Assembly (NCBI GenBank): GCA_016715425.1
Contig: JADKAC010000005.1
Location: forward strand, 1,240,001 to 1,304,000
Reading direction: 5' to 3'
Length of the DNA stretch: 64,000 bases
Origin: Bacteroidota bacterium
Lineage (GTDB): Bacteria; Bacteroidota; Bacteroidia; Chitinophagales; BACL12
Part shown: piece after piece, positions 45,068 through 54,069 of the stretch
How positions within the stretch are numbered: position 1 is the first letter of the stretch
Layout: each line of letters begins with the position of its first letter
Notes under the pieces: generated by a model
The model's database searches: none
What the model was told of the DNA's origin: nothing
What the model saw: only the letters and a program-made list of their open reading frames with translations
Program-made: the position numbers and the translations under genes

Positions 45068-46436
45068 AATGCGTTGTATAAACTTCATCACCAATATTTA
45101 TTTGCAACAAATAATTTCCTGATGGTAATGACACAACATTAATTGACTGCATATTTTCTGAAAATTGCATAACTAATTGACCATAAAAATCAAATACTTT
45201 AATTGATTTTATTTTTTCAGTAAATGGTGTTTTTATAAAAAGCATTTCCGGTGCAGGATTTGGATACACTTGTATAGTAATCGGAAAATATTGTTCTGTA
45301 AAAGTAGCATCTCCCCACAACCATAAATACGCATCTCCAAATTCTCTTGCCCAATACCATTCGCTATGCATACCATCGGGATGAATTGTAGTTATAAATT
45401 CATCAGCAGAATAGCCTGCATCAAGAAGTGTAGCATCCATTTCTGCAACGCCATCAGTCATTGAAGTTCCTTCCAGTGTTCCGGCTATACTATAAATTTT
45501 CATAGGTGCATCATGCGGTGTTTCTTCCACTTGAATATAACAACTATCCGATATCCAATATGAAGGAGAAAATGCACCAATTCTGCTAAACGTTTCTCTG
45601 TGTTCCACACCACCATACATACTTATTAATGCCCCCATACTACTTCCCATTATTCCGGTAAATTCTCTTTCCGGTTTTGTACGATAATTTGCATCCACAA
45701 AAGGCTTTAAAGTTTCCACAATAAAATCAATGTAGTATTCTCCTATTCCATCCACATCATAATCCGGAATTTCCCAGGGAGAATATTCATTTAATCTTTC
45801 GCCTCCACCATTATCAATTGCAACGACAATACAACCTTCATCACCGGCATCAAATAATGCATTTAATGTTTCATCCACTTCCCATTCACCTGCAAAACTT
45901 GTGGTTACATCAAATACATTTTGTCCGTCTTGCATGTATAACACTTTAAAATCATCTGCACTTGTATCATAATCCGGAGGTAAATAAATCCATATTTTGC
46001 GAGAGCGATCCAACTGTGGCATATAAAAAGAATCATCCAGAATATACACATTTTCTGCTGCGGTGCTAAATCCCGGACTTACATCTTCCCAAGTAATAAT
46101 ATCAATATCTAAAATTACCGGACCACCGGTATAATCATAAGTGCGATCAGGCAAATAACCACCAAATTCATTTCCTTCAACTGTCTCCCAAGAGCCTCTT
46201 GTAAACTTAAATTGAAGTTCACCAATTGCTGGATTTACGGTGATAGAAAAAGTGCCATCCAAATTATCCGTTAATTTATAATCTTCACTGCCAGGATCCC
46301 AACCAGTAAAATTTCCGGCAATATAAATTTCTAAATCAGGTGGACTTTCAACCGGATAACTAACTACATTAAAGGTAATTTGACCATTGGCAATAATTGC
46401 AATGAGTATTGCAGAATTGAGCAAAAAAATTTTCAT
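45057..46436 (-). CDS. Secreted esterase with N-terminal sugar-binding-like module and T9SS sorting domain
   Basis: The 459-residue protein has a signal peptide (KIFLLNSAILIAIIANG), a starch-binding-like module at about 20-110 (LEIYIAGNFTGWDPGSEDYK, then LQFKFTRGSWETVEGNEFGG), and an esterase-D/enterochelin-esterase-like hydrolase. The hydrolase has KVLYMQDGQNVFD, CIVVAIDNGGGER and GIMGSSMGALIS, with the nucleophile Ser in GSSMG; the His is in HPDGMHSEWYWAREF. The C-terminal type A sorting domain has IQVYPNPAPEMLFI and SGNYLLQI. It probably deacylates an extracellular ester, perhaps on a glycan. Confidence 0.87.
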   Translation of the reverse strand: MKIFLLNSAILIAIIANGQITFNVVSYPVESPPDLEIYIAGNFTGWDPGSEDYKLTDNLDGTFSITVNPAIGELQFKFTRGSWETVEGNEFGGYLPDRTYDYTGGPVILDIDIITWEDVSPGFSTAAENVYILDDSFYMPQLDRSRKIWIYLPPDYDTSADDFKVLYMQDGQNVFDVTTSFAGEWEVDETLNALFDAGDEGCIVVAIDNGGGERLNEYSPWEIPDYDVDGIGEYYIDFIVETLKPFVDANYRTKPEREFTGIMGSSMGALISMYGGVEHRETFSRIGAFSPSYWISDSCYIQVEETPHDAPMKIYSIAGTLEGTSMTDGVAEMDATLLDAGYSADEFITTIHPDGMHSEWYWAREFGDAYLWLWGDATFTEQYFPITIQVYPNPAPEMLFIKTPFTEKIKSIKVFDFYGQLVMQFSENMQSINVVSLPSGNYLLQINIGDEVYTTHFMH

Positions 46437-46615
46437 TTTGTAAAGTTACTTATAAATTAAAAGCTATTAAACTGAAAACATTTTTGTGAATAAAGGGTTT
46501 GTGTGAATAAAAGAAAATAGTACATAATTTTTTCAGTTATACTTGCAATTGCAATCCTTGCATTGAGTTTTAATAATTGAAAAATCTTTTTAAATAATAT
46601 GTTTTTAAACAGCCT

Positions 46616-47857
46616 ATGTCCAGTAGTATCCTGATTACGTTATGCTGCCTGCTTTTGTTGGCTTATGTATTTGATCTCACTGCATCAAAAACTCGTATCC
46701 CTGCAGTTATACTATTATTATTATTAGGTTGGGTAGTGCGTCAGTTCACTGACTTCATCGGAGTAATGTTACCAGATATGCAGGATGTATTATCCATATT
46801 AGGAACTGTGGGACTTATTCTAATAGTTCTGGAGGGCGCATTGGACCTGGAATTAGGTGCTGATAAAAAGGTGCTAATACGCAAGTCAATTTTAATGGCA
46901 TTATTTCCACTATTTATTTTATCCTTTGCACTTGCTTTTGTATTGCAATATTTCACAGGAGCTTCATTGCAAATGTGTCTTGCCAATGCAATTCCATTAA
47001 GCGTAATCAGCAGCTCAATTGCCATACCGACAGCAAGGAATTTACCGAAATCAGAAAAAGAATTTGTGATTTATGAAAGCAGCATGTCGGATATTTTAGG
47101 GGTATTATTTTTTAATTTCATTGTATTAAATGACATTATAGATTTACATTCCTTTGGCGAGTTTGGATTACAGTTGCTTATTATCATTTTCATATCCATT
47201 TTAGCAACAATAACTCTTGCTATACTATTAAAAAGAATTCAACACCAAATAAAATTTGCACCCATAATCTTATTGCTCATTTTAATTTATGTAATTGCGA
47301 AGGAAATGCATTTACCTGCATTATTATTAATCTTATTCTTTGGTTTATTTATCGGTAATCTTGACGAGTTAAAACGCTTCAGTTGGATACAACGATTAAA
47401 TTCGGATTCACTAAGTAAGGAAGTAGTAAAGTTTAAAGAATTAACTACAGAAGCAACATTTTTAGTGAGAGCTGTATTCTTTTTATTGTTCGGTTATTTG
47501 ATGGATACAAAAGAGATAATAAATACTGAAACACTTAAATGGTCAGGTGGAATAGTAATCGCAATTTTTCTTATTCGGGCAATTCAATTACGTATATTTA
47601 AACTACCATTGAAACCTTTGGTATTTATCGCTCCAAGAGGATTAATCACTATACTATTATTTCTAACAATTCTTCCTGAACACAATATACCAATGGTAAA
47701 CACATCACTGATAATTCAAGTAATAATCCTTACTGCATTAATACTTATGGTTGGGATGATGATATCCACGAAATCACCATCACTGTTGCATTCTAAAACA
47801 GAAGAATCAGAAAAAGAAGAATCTCCAATTGATGAAGAGTTAAGTGAAGCCTCTTAA
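46616..47857 (+). CDS. Na+/H+ antiporter-like protein (cation:proton antiporter family)
   Basis: The 413-residue protein has 11-13 hydrophobic helices. Motifs resembling CPA-type exchangers are VLEGALDLELGADKK, the central ESSMSDILGVLFFNFIVLND with Asp/Glu in membrane positions, and FIAPRGLITILLFLTIL near the end. The last 25 residues are acidic and cytoplasmic (KTEESEKEESPIDEELSEAS). It would exchange Na+ or K+ for H+ at the inner membrane. The exact subfamily is uncertain. Confidence 0.8.
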   Translation: MSSSILITLCCLLLLAYVFDLTASKTRIPAVILLLLLGWVVRQFTDFIGVMLPDMQDVLSILGTVGLILIVLEGALDLELGADKKVLIRKSILMALFPLFILSFALAFVLQYFTGASLQMCLANAIPLSVISSSIAIPTARNLPKSEKEFVIYESSMSDILGVLFFNFIVLNDIIDLHSFGEFGLQLLIIIFISILATITLAILLKRIQHQIKFAPIILLLILIYVIAKEMHLPALLLILFFGLFIGNLDELKRFSWIQRLNSDSLSKEVVKFKELTTEATFLVRAVFFLLFGYLMDTKEIINTETLKWSGGIVIAIFLIRAIQLRIFKLPLKPLVFIAPRGLITILLFLTILPEHNIPMVNTSLIIQVIILTALILMVGMMISTKSPSLLHSKTEESEKEESPIDEELSEAS

Positions 47858-47859
47858 GT

Positions 47860-48222
47860 TTATTTTGTTTTGCTAACAACAATTCTATAATATTTTTCAA
47901 CTCGAAGATCCTCTGCATACGTATCCTCATTATAAGTAAAAATAGAATCTGTAGTTATCTCTGCCACATTATCAAATTCCAAATTTTGTATTTGTTTGCC
48001 TGTACCTAAATCAGTAGAGACATAAGTACCCGCTCCTTTACAATCTAATATTGTCAAAGTATTTGAATAACCCGGTTCATCGAAATTTAGTATGGTAGGC
48101 AAGGTACATGGCGCTTCTATTGTGCGACTCAAGTCTGCATAAAAGATAGGGTAGCTGCAAGTGCATTCCACATTTGAAATTGCAAATTGTTGTATAAAAA
48201 AGAGAATGAAAGTAATTGCCAT
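47860..48222 (-). CDS. Small exported protein of unknown function
   Basis: Not recognised. The ATG at 48222 starts a signal peptide (MAITFILFFIQQFAIS); the in-frame start at 48294 lies further upstream and would add a non-signal extension. The mature domain of about 100 residues begins NVECTCSYPIFY and has four Cys residues (CTC, PCTLP and DCKG), which suggests disulfide bonding outside the cytoplasm. It is convergent with the antiporter gene, 2 bases apart. It lies next to the repeat array. Confidence 0.55.
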   Translation of the reverse strand: MAITFILFFIQQFAISNVECTCSYPIFYADLSRTIEAPCTLPTILNFDEPGYSNTLTILDCKGAGTYVSTDLGTGKQIQNLEFDNVAEITTDSIFTYNEDTYAEDLRVEKYYRIVVSKTK

Positions 48223-48312
48223 AATGAAAATTGTTTTTATAAAAATAGTGCTATTAAATTTTAAGGGCAAATTAGGAATAAATGAACATTTCAAAATCCC
48301 CCGTTTCCCTTC

Positions 48313-48768
48313 TTCCGTTTACTGAAGTAAACGGAAATGGATGAGCGGGAAAATATCCAGCACATAAAATCCATTTCAGTAAGTTTTAACTGACTGTCAT
48401 TGCAATTCAATTAATATTCGTTTTGATGTTTCCCCTTTTTCCGTTTACTGAAGTACACGGAAATGGATTACAGATTTTGCCCATCACATAAAATCCATTT
48501 CAGTCAGTTTTAACTGACTGTCATTGCAATTCAATTAATATTCGTTTTGATGTTTCCCCTTTTTCCGTTTACTGAAGTAAACGGAAATGGATTCCAGATT
48601 TTGCCCATCACATAAAATCCATTTCAGTCAGTTTTAACTGACTGTCATTGCAATTCAATTAATATTCGTTTTGATGTTTCCCCTTTTTCCGTTTACTGAA
48701 GTAAACGGAAATGGATTCCAGATTTTGCCCATCACATAAAATCCATTTCAGTCAGTTTTAACTGACAG
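48313..48768. repeat. REP-like palindromic repeat array, four units (A-B-B-B)
   Basis: Four units start at 48313, 48439, 48563 and 48687, spaced 126, 124 and 124 bases. Each begins with an 11-bp perfect palindrome (TTCCGTTTACT-GA-AGTAAACGGAA; the second copy has one mismatch). Each ends with a 9-bp palindrome (CAGTCAGTT-TT-AACTGACTG), the first and last copies being slightly changed. Between them AAATGGAT and ATCCATTT can pair as an outer stem. Unit 1 is type A (GATGAGCGGGAAAATATCC spacer) and units 2-4 are type B (ATTCCAGATTTTGCCC or a near copy). A degenerate half copy may lie at 48843-48860. Confidence 0.92.
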
Positions 48769-48905
48769 TCCTACAAAAATTAAAAAGAGATAATTATATT
48801 TGAATACTAAATTTTTTTAATCCCTCAAACTACTATTAGAATCTGTTTTAGCTGACTGAAAGAAATTGATTCAATCACCGGCTTAAGCCATTAAATAATC
48901 AAATT

Positions 48906-49343
48906 ATGAGTTGGGTAAGAATCTGGGTGCATCTTGTTTTCACCACTAAAAAAAGAGAGCAATTTCTACATACTAAAGAATTGCGAAAAAAAGTATTTCA
49001 GCATATCAAGTCAAACGCCAACAAACAAAATATTTGGCTGGACTGTGTAAATGGTTACAGTGAACATGCTCACTGTCTTATATCATTAAACAAGAACAAA
49101 TCCATTAGTGATATAACACAACTCATAAAAGGCGAATCTTCACACTGGATTAATGGAATAAATTTGATTGAAGAAAACTTTATGTGGCAAGATGATTATT
49201 GGGCGGTAAGTGTAAGTGAAAGTCATTTACAACGCACAAGAGAATATATTTATAAACAAGAAGAACATCATAGCAAAACTGCATTTAAAACGGAACTGGA
49301 TGCATTTGTAAAAAAGTATGGTTGGCAACATATTACTCCATAA
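48906..49343 (+). CDS. REP-associated tyrosine transposase (RAYT, IS200-like Y1 family)
   Basis: The 145-residue protein opens with VRIWVHLVFTTKKREQFL, and has the HUH motif in SEHAHCLISL (His-Ala-His). A C-terminal helix holds the candidate catalytic Tyr in REYIYKQEEHHSKTAF. These are the hallmarks of the Y1/HUH single-strand DNA transposases. Here it lies between two arrays of palindromic units of the same family, the signature of a RAYT, a domesticated transposase that recognises REP hairpins. Full length, with no frameshift. It lacks the partner TnpB and typical IS ends, so it is not a standard IS200/IS605. Confidence 0.92.
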   Translation: MSWVRIWVHLVFTTKKREQFLHTKELRKKVFQHIKSNANKQNIWLDCVNGYSEHAHCLISLNKNKSISDITQLIKGESSHWINGINLIEENFMWQDDYWAVSVSESHLQRTREYIYKQEEHHSKTAFKTELDAFVKKYGWQHITP

Positions 49344-49404
49344 TATTTTTTTTAATGTTTTTTGTTTTTCCGTTTCCGTTTATCCTTTATCCGTTTAACC
49401 CTTC

Positions 49405-49612
49405 TTCCGTTTACTGAAGTAAACGGAAATGGATGAGCGGGAAAATATCCAGCACATAAAATCCATTTCAGTTAGTTTTAACTGACTGTCATTGCAATTC
49501 AATTAATATTCGTTTTGATGTTTCCCCTTTTTCCGTTTACTGAAGTAAACGGATATGGATTCCAGATTTTGCCCATCACATAAAATCCATTTCAGTCAGT
49601 TTTAACTGACTG
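49405..49612. repeat. REP-like palindromic repeat array, two units (A-B)
   Basis: Units start at 49405 (type A, same spacer as the unit at 48313) and 49531 (type B), spaced 126 bases as in the upstream array. Both carry the 11-bp and 9-bp palindromes; the second unit has one change in the first palindrome (ACGGATAT). A short TCCGTTTA fragment precedes at about 49390. Together with the upstream array the layout is A-B-B-B, transposase, A-B. Confidence 0.9.
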
Positions 49613-49669
49613 TCCCTGCCAAATCTAAAATTCATATATTTATAAATCAAAAATTAAATATTGCAAAGC

Positions 49670-50371
49670 ATGATAGCCATATCCATTCTGATAACATTGC
49701 AAACCTTGTTAAGTAATTCAGATTATTCTAAAGCTTGCACACATGATGAAATGAATACTAATAACACATTTCATTTTTTGATGAATGACGAACCGGAAAA
49801 TAGCACCACTTACGGCTTAGGCATGGTTTCATTCGATTATACAACTCATCCCACTATTTATTTTTATACTTACAATATTAAATCAGAATCTTACCTTGAT
49901 TTACAACCTTATGATAGTATTGTTTTTAATAATATACCATATAATGAATCTGAAATCATATCCGCCCCTCCCTACCTTATGCCGGCACATATGAAAATGG
50001 ATTATGGTTTATTGCTTTTTAAAATAATCTCCATCACAAAAAATTTTATTGAAATAGAAGTGAATGCTTCACTTGAACAAACTGCCTGGGTTTCAAGAGA
50101 GGTTTGTAACATTATGTTATGGCCAGAATTTATGTTGAATGTGTATTCGGTTGAGATAATGGATACAATTCAAAATCCTTTGCGTGTTGTTCCTTTTTCG
50201 CATGGTAGCCAATTGATGTATCACGCATATTCTATACTTCAACCGGTGCAAATTAAAGGCGATTGGATGCAGGTAATTTTATATGATGGTAATTTAAATA
50301 AATTGGATGAAGGCTGGATACGTTGGCGAGAGAATAATAAATTGCTGGTAAATTATTCTTTATTGTGCTGA
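49670..50371 (+). CDS. Hypothetical exported protein
   Basis: Not recognised. The ATG at 49670 is chosen over the TTG at 49661. A short hydrophobic N terminus (MIAISILITLQTLLSNSD) may be a signal peptide or anchor. The body of about 215 residues is aromatic-rich. Its end, PVQIKGDWMQVILYD...GWIRWR, resembles a bacterial SH3-like fold that binds peptidoglycan or peptides. It follows the repeat array directly and precedes mutS by about 110 bases. Confidence 0.55.
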   Translation: MIAISILITLQTLLSNSDYSKACTHDEMNTNNTFHFLMNDEPENSTTYGLGMVSFDYTTHPTIYFYTYNIKSESYLDLQPYDSIVFNNIPYNESEIISAPPYLMPAHMKMDYGLLLFKIISITKNFIEIEVNASLEQTAWVSREVCNIMLWPEFMLNVYSVEIMDTIQNPLRVVPFSHGSQLMYHAYSILQPVQIKGDWMQVILYDGNLNKLDEGWIRWRENNKLLVNYSLLC

Positions 50372-50471
50372 ATAATGCGAGTGTATTAATTTTAAAAAGC
50401 AAACTATCAAATCACTTTTCACTTTTTCGCTTTACTGAAAATTGCATTCAGTGCATTGAGTGAATCAAGAT

Positions 50472-50479
50472 TATCTTTG
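50472..50479 (+). promoter_or_regulatory. Candidate -7 promoter element of mutS, leaderless spacing
   Basis: TATCTTTG matches TAnnTTTG. Counting its last G as -7 puts +1 exactly on the A of the mutS ATG at 50486, so the transcript would lack a leader. A -33 TTTG at 19-21 bases upstream is not evident. Confidence 0.35.
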
Positions 50480-50485
50480 TGAATA

Positions 50486-53098
50486 ATGAAAGCAGGAAAA
50501 GAAACCCCGTTGATGGGGCAATACAATAAAGTAAAAGCAAAATATCCCGATGCAATCCTGCTGTTCAGAGTCGGTGATTTTTACGAAACTTTTTCTCAGG
50601 ATGCCGTAACCACTTCCAAAGTCTTGGGGATTGTACTTACTCGTCGGGCCAATGGTTCTGCCAGTCATGTAGAACTTGCCGGATTTCCTTATCATGCATT
50701 GGATGCGTATTTACCAAAATTGGTAAAGGCAGGATATCGAGTTGCTATCTGTGAACAATTAGAAGATCCTAAGCTGACAAAAACAATTGTGAAGCGAGGT
50801 GTTACAGAATTAATTACTCCGGGAGTTGCTACCAGTGAAAAAATGCTGGATACAAAAAGCAATAATTATCTGGCTTCTTTTCATATTGAAAATGTAAAAG
50901 ATAAAAGATTGATTGGTATGAGTTTTCTGGATATCAGCACCGGGGAATTTTTTGTAGCACAAGGCAATCCGGATTACTGTGAAAAATTATTACACAGTTT
51001 ACAACCTGCAGAAATTATTTTATCAAAATCCAATCAAAAAATATTTAAAGAGTTATTTGGAAATAAATTTTATCTATACACTTTAGATGATTGGATTTTT
51101 ACAACAGATTTTGCAAAAGAAAAACTATTACACCATTTTAATACTTCTACACTCAAAGGATTTGGTATTGAAGAATTACATCTTGCAATTATTGGTGCCG
51201 GTTCCACATTGCATTATTTGGGTGAAACAGAACATAATAATTTAGGACATATTACTTCTATCTCCAGACTTGCAGAAGAACAATATGTTTGGCTCGACAG
51301 ATTTACAATTCGCAATTTGGAGTTATTGCATTCACCAATGGAAGATGGTATTCCGCTGTATTCTGTGTTGGATAAAACCATTACCCCAATGGGAACCCGT
51401 TTGTTGAAACGATGGATAATAATGCCGTTAAAAGATAAACAGAGTATTGAAGCCCGACATGATACTGTGGAGAGTTTTATTAAAGATGCGGAGCTGTCAA
51501 AACAAGTAAGTAACTCTTTAAAAATAGTGGGTGATTTAGAAAGATTAATCAGTAAGGTATCCTTACAAAAAATCACACCACGGGAAGTAATTCAACTCAA
51601 TAGAGCTATACATGCATTAGAACCATTGCGCAAAACATTATTGCAAAACGAAAATATTCATTTGCGAAAATCGGGTGACAGAATAAATACCTGTGATATT
51701 ATCCGAAAACAAATTGATGATGAAATAATTGAAGATGCACCCAATCAAATTAATAAAGGCAACATCATTCGCAAAGGTGTAAATGCTGAATTAGATGAGT
51801 TGCGTGCAATCGGCAGCAGTGGTAAAGATTATTTGGTACAATTACAACAAAAAGAAATTGAACGCACCGGAATCACCAATTTAAAAATCGGTTTTAATAA
51901 TGTGTTTGGTTATTATCTGGAAGTAACAAATAGATTTAAAGATGCAGCACCTGAAGATTGGATTCGCAAACAAACCTTGACAAATGCAGAACGCTATATT
52001 ACCCCTGAATTAAAAGTGTATGAAGAAAAAATTTTAGGCGCAGAAGAGAAAATAATTGCGCTGGAACAAACGATTTTTGAAACATTAGTGCATACATTAA
52101 ATGAATATGTAAAACCTATTCAATTGAATGCGCAAATAATTGCTCAATTAGATTGCTTGTTAAGTTTTGCAACTATTGCAATGCAATCTTCATATCGCCG
52201 ACCTGAATTAAATACAGGCAATGCATTGCGTATTAAAGAAGGGCGACATCCGGTAATTGAAAAGCATTTGCCTATCGGTGAAAAATATGTTCCCAACGAT
52301 ATTTATCTGAATAATGATGATCAGCAAATAATGATAATTACCGGTCCGAATATGGCCGGAAAAAGTGCGTTGCTACGGCAAACCGCATTAATAGTAATGA
52401 TGGCGCAGATGGGAAGTTTTGTACCGGCAACAGAAGCGCAAATTGGTATCGTTGATAAAATATTTACCCGTGTGGGTGCGAGTGATAACATCTCTTCCGG
52501 TGAATCTACATTTATGGTGGAGATGACTGAAACAGCGAGTATCATGAATAATATTTCTGCCAACAGTTTAATTCTGTTAGATGAAATAGGACGTGGCACA
52601 AGTACGTTTGATGGAATTAGTATTGCATGGAGTCTATGCGAATATTTGCACAATAATATTACCGCACATCCCAAAACATTATTTGCTACACACTATCATG
52701 AATTAAGTGAATTGGAAAACAGATATGAAAGAATTCACAACTTCCATGTTGCTACAAAAGAAGCGGGCAATAAAGTAATTTTTCTACGCACCTTACAACC
52801 CGGAAGTATAAAACACAGCTTTGGAATTCATGTGGCAAGGATGGCGGGTATGCCGAAAGAAATTGTGGATGGAGCTAATGAAGTGCTGAAAGAATTAGAA
52901 CAAAAAAACTTAGGTAGTGAATTGCAAAATAAATTGCGCAAAGTGCAAAAGCAAACGTATCAATTAAGCATATTCGGCATGGACAATCCCGAGTTATTAA
53001 AGGTGAAAGAAATTCTGGATAATCTCGACATTAATGCGCTCTCTCCTATTGAAGCACTCATGAAATTAAAAGAGTTGAAGGAAATAATGCAAGTCTAA
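50486..53098 (+). CDS. mutS: DNA mismatch repair protein MutS
   Basis: The protein has 870 residues, normal for MutS. Mismatch-binding motif DAILLFRVGDFYETF (Phe-x-Glu) is near residue 37. A connector, lever and clamp follow, then the ATPase with Walker A GPNMAGKSALLRQ, Walker B LILLDEIGRGTSTFDGI and the helix-turn-helix end. MutS recognises base mismatches and small loops and recruits MutL. The ATG at 50486 gives a short N-terminal lead before the conserved QYNKVKAKYPDA. The stop overlaps the convergent gene by 4 bases. Confidence 0.97.
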   Translation: MKAGKETPLMGQYNKVKAKYPDAILLFRVGDFYETFSQDAVTTSKVLGIVLTRRANGSASHVELAGFPYHALDAYLPKLVKAGYRVAICEQLEDPKLTKTIVKRGVTELITPGVATSEKMLDTKSNNYLASFHIENVKDKRLIGMSFLDISTGEFFVAQGNPDYCEKLLHSLQPAEIILSKSNQKIFKELFGNKFYLYTLDDWIFTTDFAKEKLLHHFNTSTLKGFGIEELHLAIIGAGSTLHYLGETEHNNLGHITSISRLAEEQYVWLDRFTIRNLELLHSPMEDGIPLYSVLDKTITPMGTRLLKRWIIMPLKDKQSIEARHDTVESFIKDAELSKQVSNSLKIVGDLERLISKVSLQKITPREVIQLNRAIHALEPLRKTLLQNENIHLRKSGDRINTCDIIRKQIDDEIIEDAPNQINKGNIIRKGVNAELDELRAIGSSGKDYLVQLQQKEIERTGITNLKIGFNNVFGYYLEVTNRFKDAAPEDWIRKQTLTNAERYITPELKVYEEKILGAEEKIIALEQTIFETLVHTLNEYVKPIQLNAQIIAQLDCLLSFATIAMQSSYRRPELNTGNALRIKEGRHPVIEKHLPIGEKYVPNDIYLNNDDQQIMIITGPNMAGKSALLRQTALIVMMAQMGSFVPATEAQIGIVDKIFTRVGASDNISSGESTFMVEMTETASIMNNISANSLILLDEIGRGTSTFDGISIAWSLCEYLHNNITAHPKTLFATHYHELSELENRYERIHNFHVATKEAGNKVIFLRTLQPGSIKHSFGIHVARMAGMPKEIVDGANEVLKELEQKNLGSELQNKLRKVQKQTYQLSIFGMDNPELLKVKEILDNLDINALSPIEALMKLKELKEIMQV

Positions 53099-53853
53099 AA
53101 TTCTAATCCAAATCCTGATTTAAGAATATATGCAGTTGTTGTAATTCCAATCGGTGGCCGGGTATCATACAACAATGTATAATCGAAAATAAAATAAATT
53201 TTATCGGTGATATCTGTTCTGATATTTAAATTTTCTGAAACCCTGTAATCATTCCAAACATCTAATCTGGGTTGGTAATAAGTAGTGCTTGCAATAAATA
53301 CATTGTCATTAGGAGTATAAGTAAAAGAAATATAACTACTCATTCTATTATACTGCGTTCCCTTCATCACTTCTGTTGTCTCTTCCCACTCCGACATATA
53401 AGCCGCTGCCACATATAAACGAAACTCATCACCGCCAAATACTTTTAATCGGGGACCAGCTCCGGCAAGATATCTCCAATTAATTCCCAGAGGTTCGCTA
53501 AACTGACCTTGAATAAATGCTTCCAGAACAAAACGATCCGTGATTTTATAATTAAACCGAAAATGTTGAAAGCCACCATTCACAAATCGTTGATCATTAT
53601 TTGCACGCACAGTTGCTAAATCAGTAAGCATTAACCATAATGTTTTTTTGGTTTTATATTGCAATTCTATATTAGTATTTAATGCTAATACAAAATCATT
53701 ATTCTTATTGATAAACAAAGTAGCTTCCGCACTTCCCGCCCAACCAACGGTATCTGTTTTTTTGCGATAACTTTCAATATTCACTACCTGCGAAACAGAG
53801 ATTAAACTTGAACTGATAATTATTAAGAAGAGAAGAATTTTTTGAAGAAGCAT
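53095..53853 (-). CDS. DUF481-like outer-membrane beta-barrel protein
   Basis: The 252-residue protein has a signal peptide (MLLQKILLFLIIISSSLISVSQ). Paired beta-strands of the DUF481 type follow: WAGSAEATLFINKNNDFVLA, LWLMLTDLATVRANNDQRFV, FVLEAFIQGQFSEPLG, RYLAGAGPRLKVFGGD. The chain ends YILKSGFGLEF, an aromatic barrel C terminus. The family is linked to salt or envelope stress in some bacteria; the role here is unknown. A perfect 15-bp inverted repeat overlaps its promoter and start codon, so its expression is probably controlled. Confidence 0.75.
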   Translation of the reverse strand: MLLQKILLFLIIISSSLISVSQVVNIESYRKKTDTVGWAGSAEATLFINKNNDFVLALNTNIELQYKTKKTLWLMLTDLATVRANNDQRFVNGGFQHFRFNYKITDRFVLEAFIQGQFSEPLGINWRYLAGAGPRLKVFGGDEFRLYVAAAYMSEWEETTEVMKGTQYNRMSSYISFTYTPNDNVFIASTTYYQPRLDVWNDYRVSENLNIRTDITDKIYFIFDYTLLYDTRPPIGITTTAYILKSGFGLEF

Positions 53854-53885
53854 AGCGCATAGTTTTTTGCAAAACTATGCGCTAT
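53852..53885 (-). promoter_or_regulatory. Perfect 15-bp inverted repeat over the promoter of the DUF481-like gene
   Basis: ATAGCGCATAGTTTT (53852-53866), four bases, then AAAACTATGCGCTAT (53871-53885), its exact reverse complement. Minus-strand TAGTTTTG (53877-53870) fits the -7 element TAnnTTTG, with a start near 53863 and a leader of about 10 bases. The repeat therefore covers the -7 element, the start point and the first base pairs of the ATG. That suits an operator for a dimeric regulator. An RNA hairpin hiding the start codon is the alternative if transcription begins further upstream. Confidence 0.55.
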
Positions 53886-53915
53886 TGTCGTTGTGGAATC
53901 CACAAATTAACATTT

Positions 53916-53966
53916 AAAAAAAAAGGCAGCTACAAACGCAGAGAAAAACTCTGCGCTGTTGCTACC
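53916..53966 (-). terminator. Rho-independent terminator of the Asp-box protein gene
   Basis: On the minus strand, a stem built on CGCAGAG-TTTTT-CTCTGCG (7 bp) with an outer GGTAGC/GCTGCC arm is followed by nine T (53924-53916). It lies about 100 bases after the stop at 54070. Confidence 0.75.
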
Positions 53967-54069
53967 CCCGCCACGGTTAAGAAGAACTTTAATTTTCAAA
54001 AGGGAAAACTAAATTAGATACCTCATAAAGAATTTCCAAACAATACTTCACTTTTTTTATAATCTATTT

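Noticed and set aside
48313..49612. Possible CRISPR array
   Set aside because: Repeat units are about 125 bases, contain two palindromes each, and have no unique spacers; no cas gene is present. A transposase of the RAYT type sits between the two arrays.
53852..53885. Inverted repeat as a transcription terminator of the Asp-box gene
   Set aside because: A clear terminator already lies upstream in that direction at 53916-53966, and the repeat is not followed by a T run. Its overlap with a promoter element fits an operator better.
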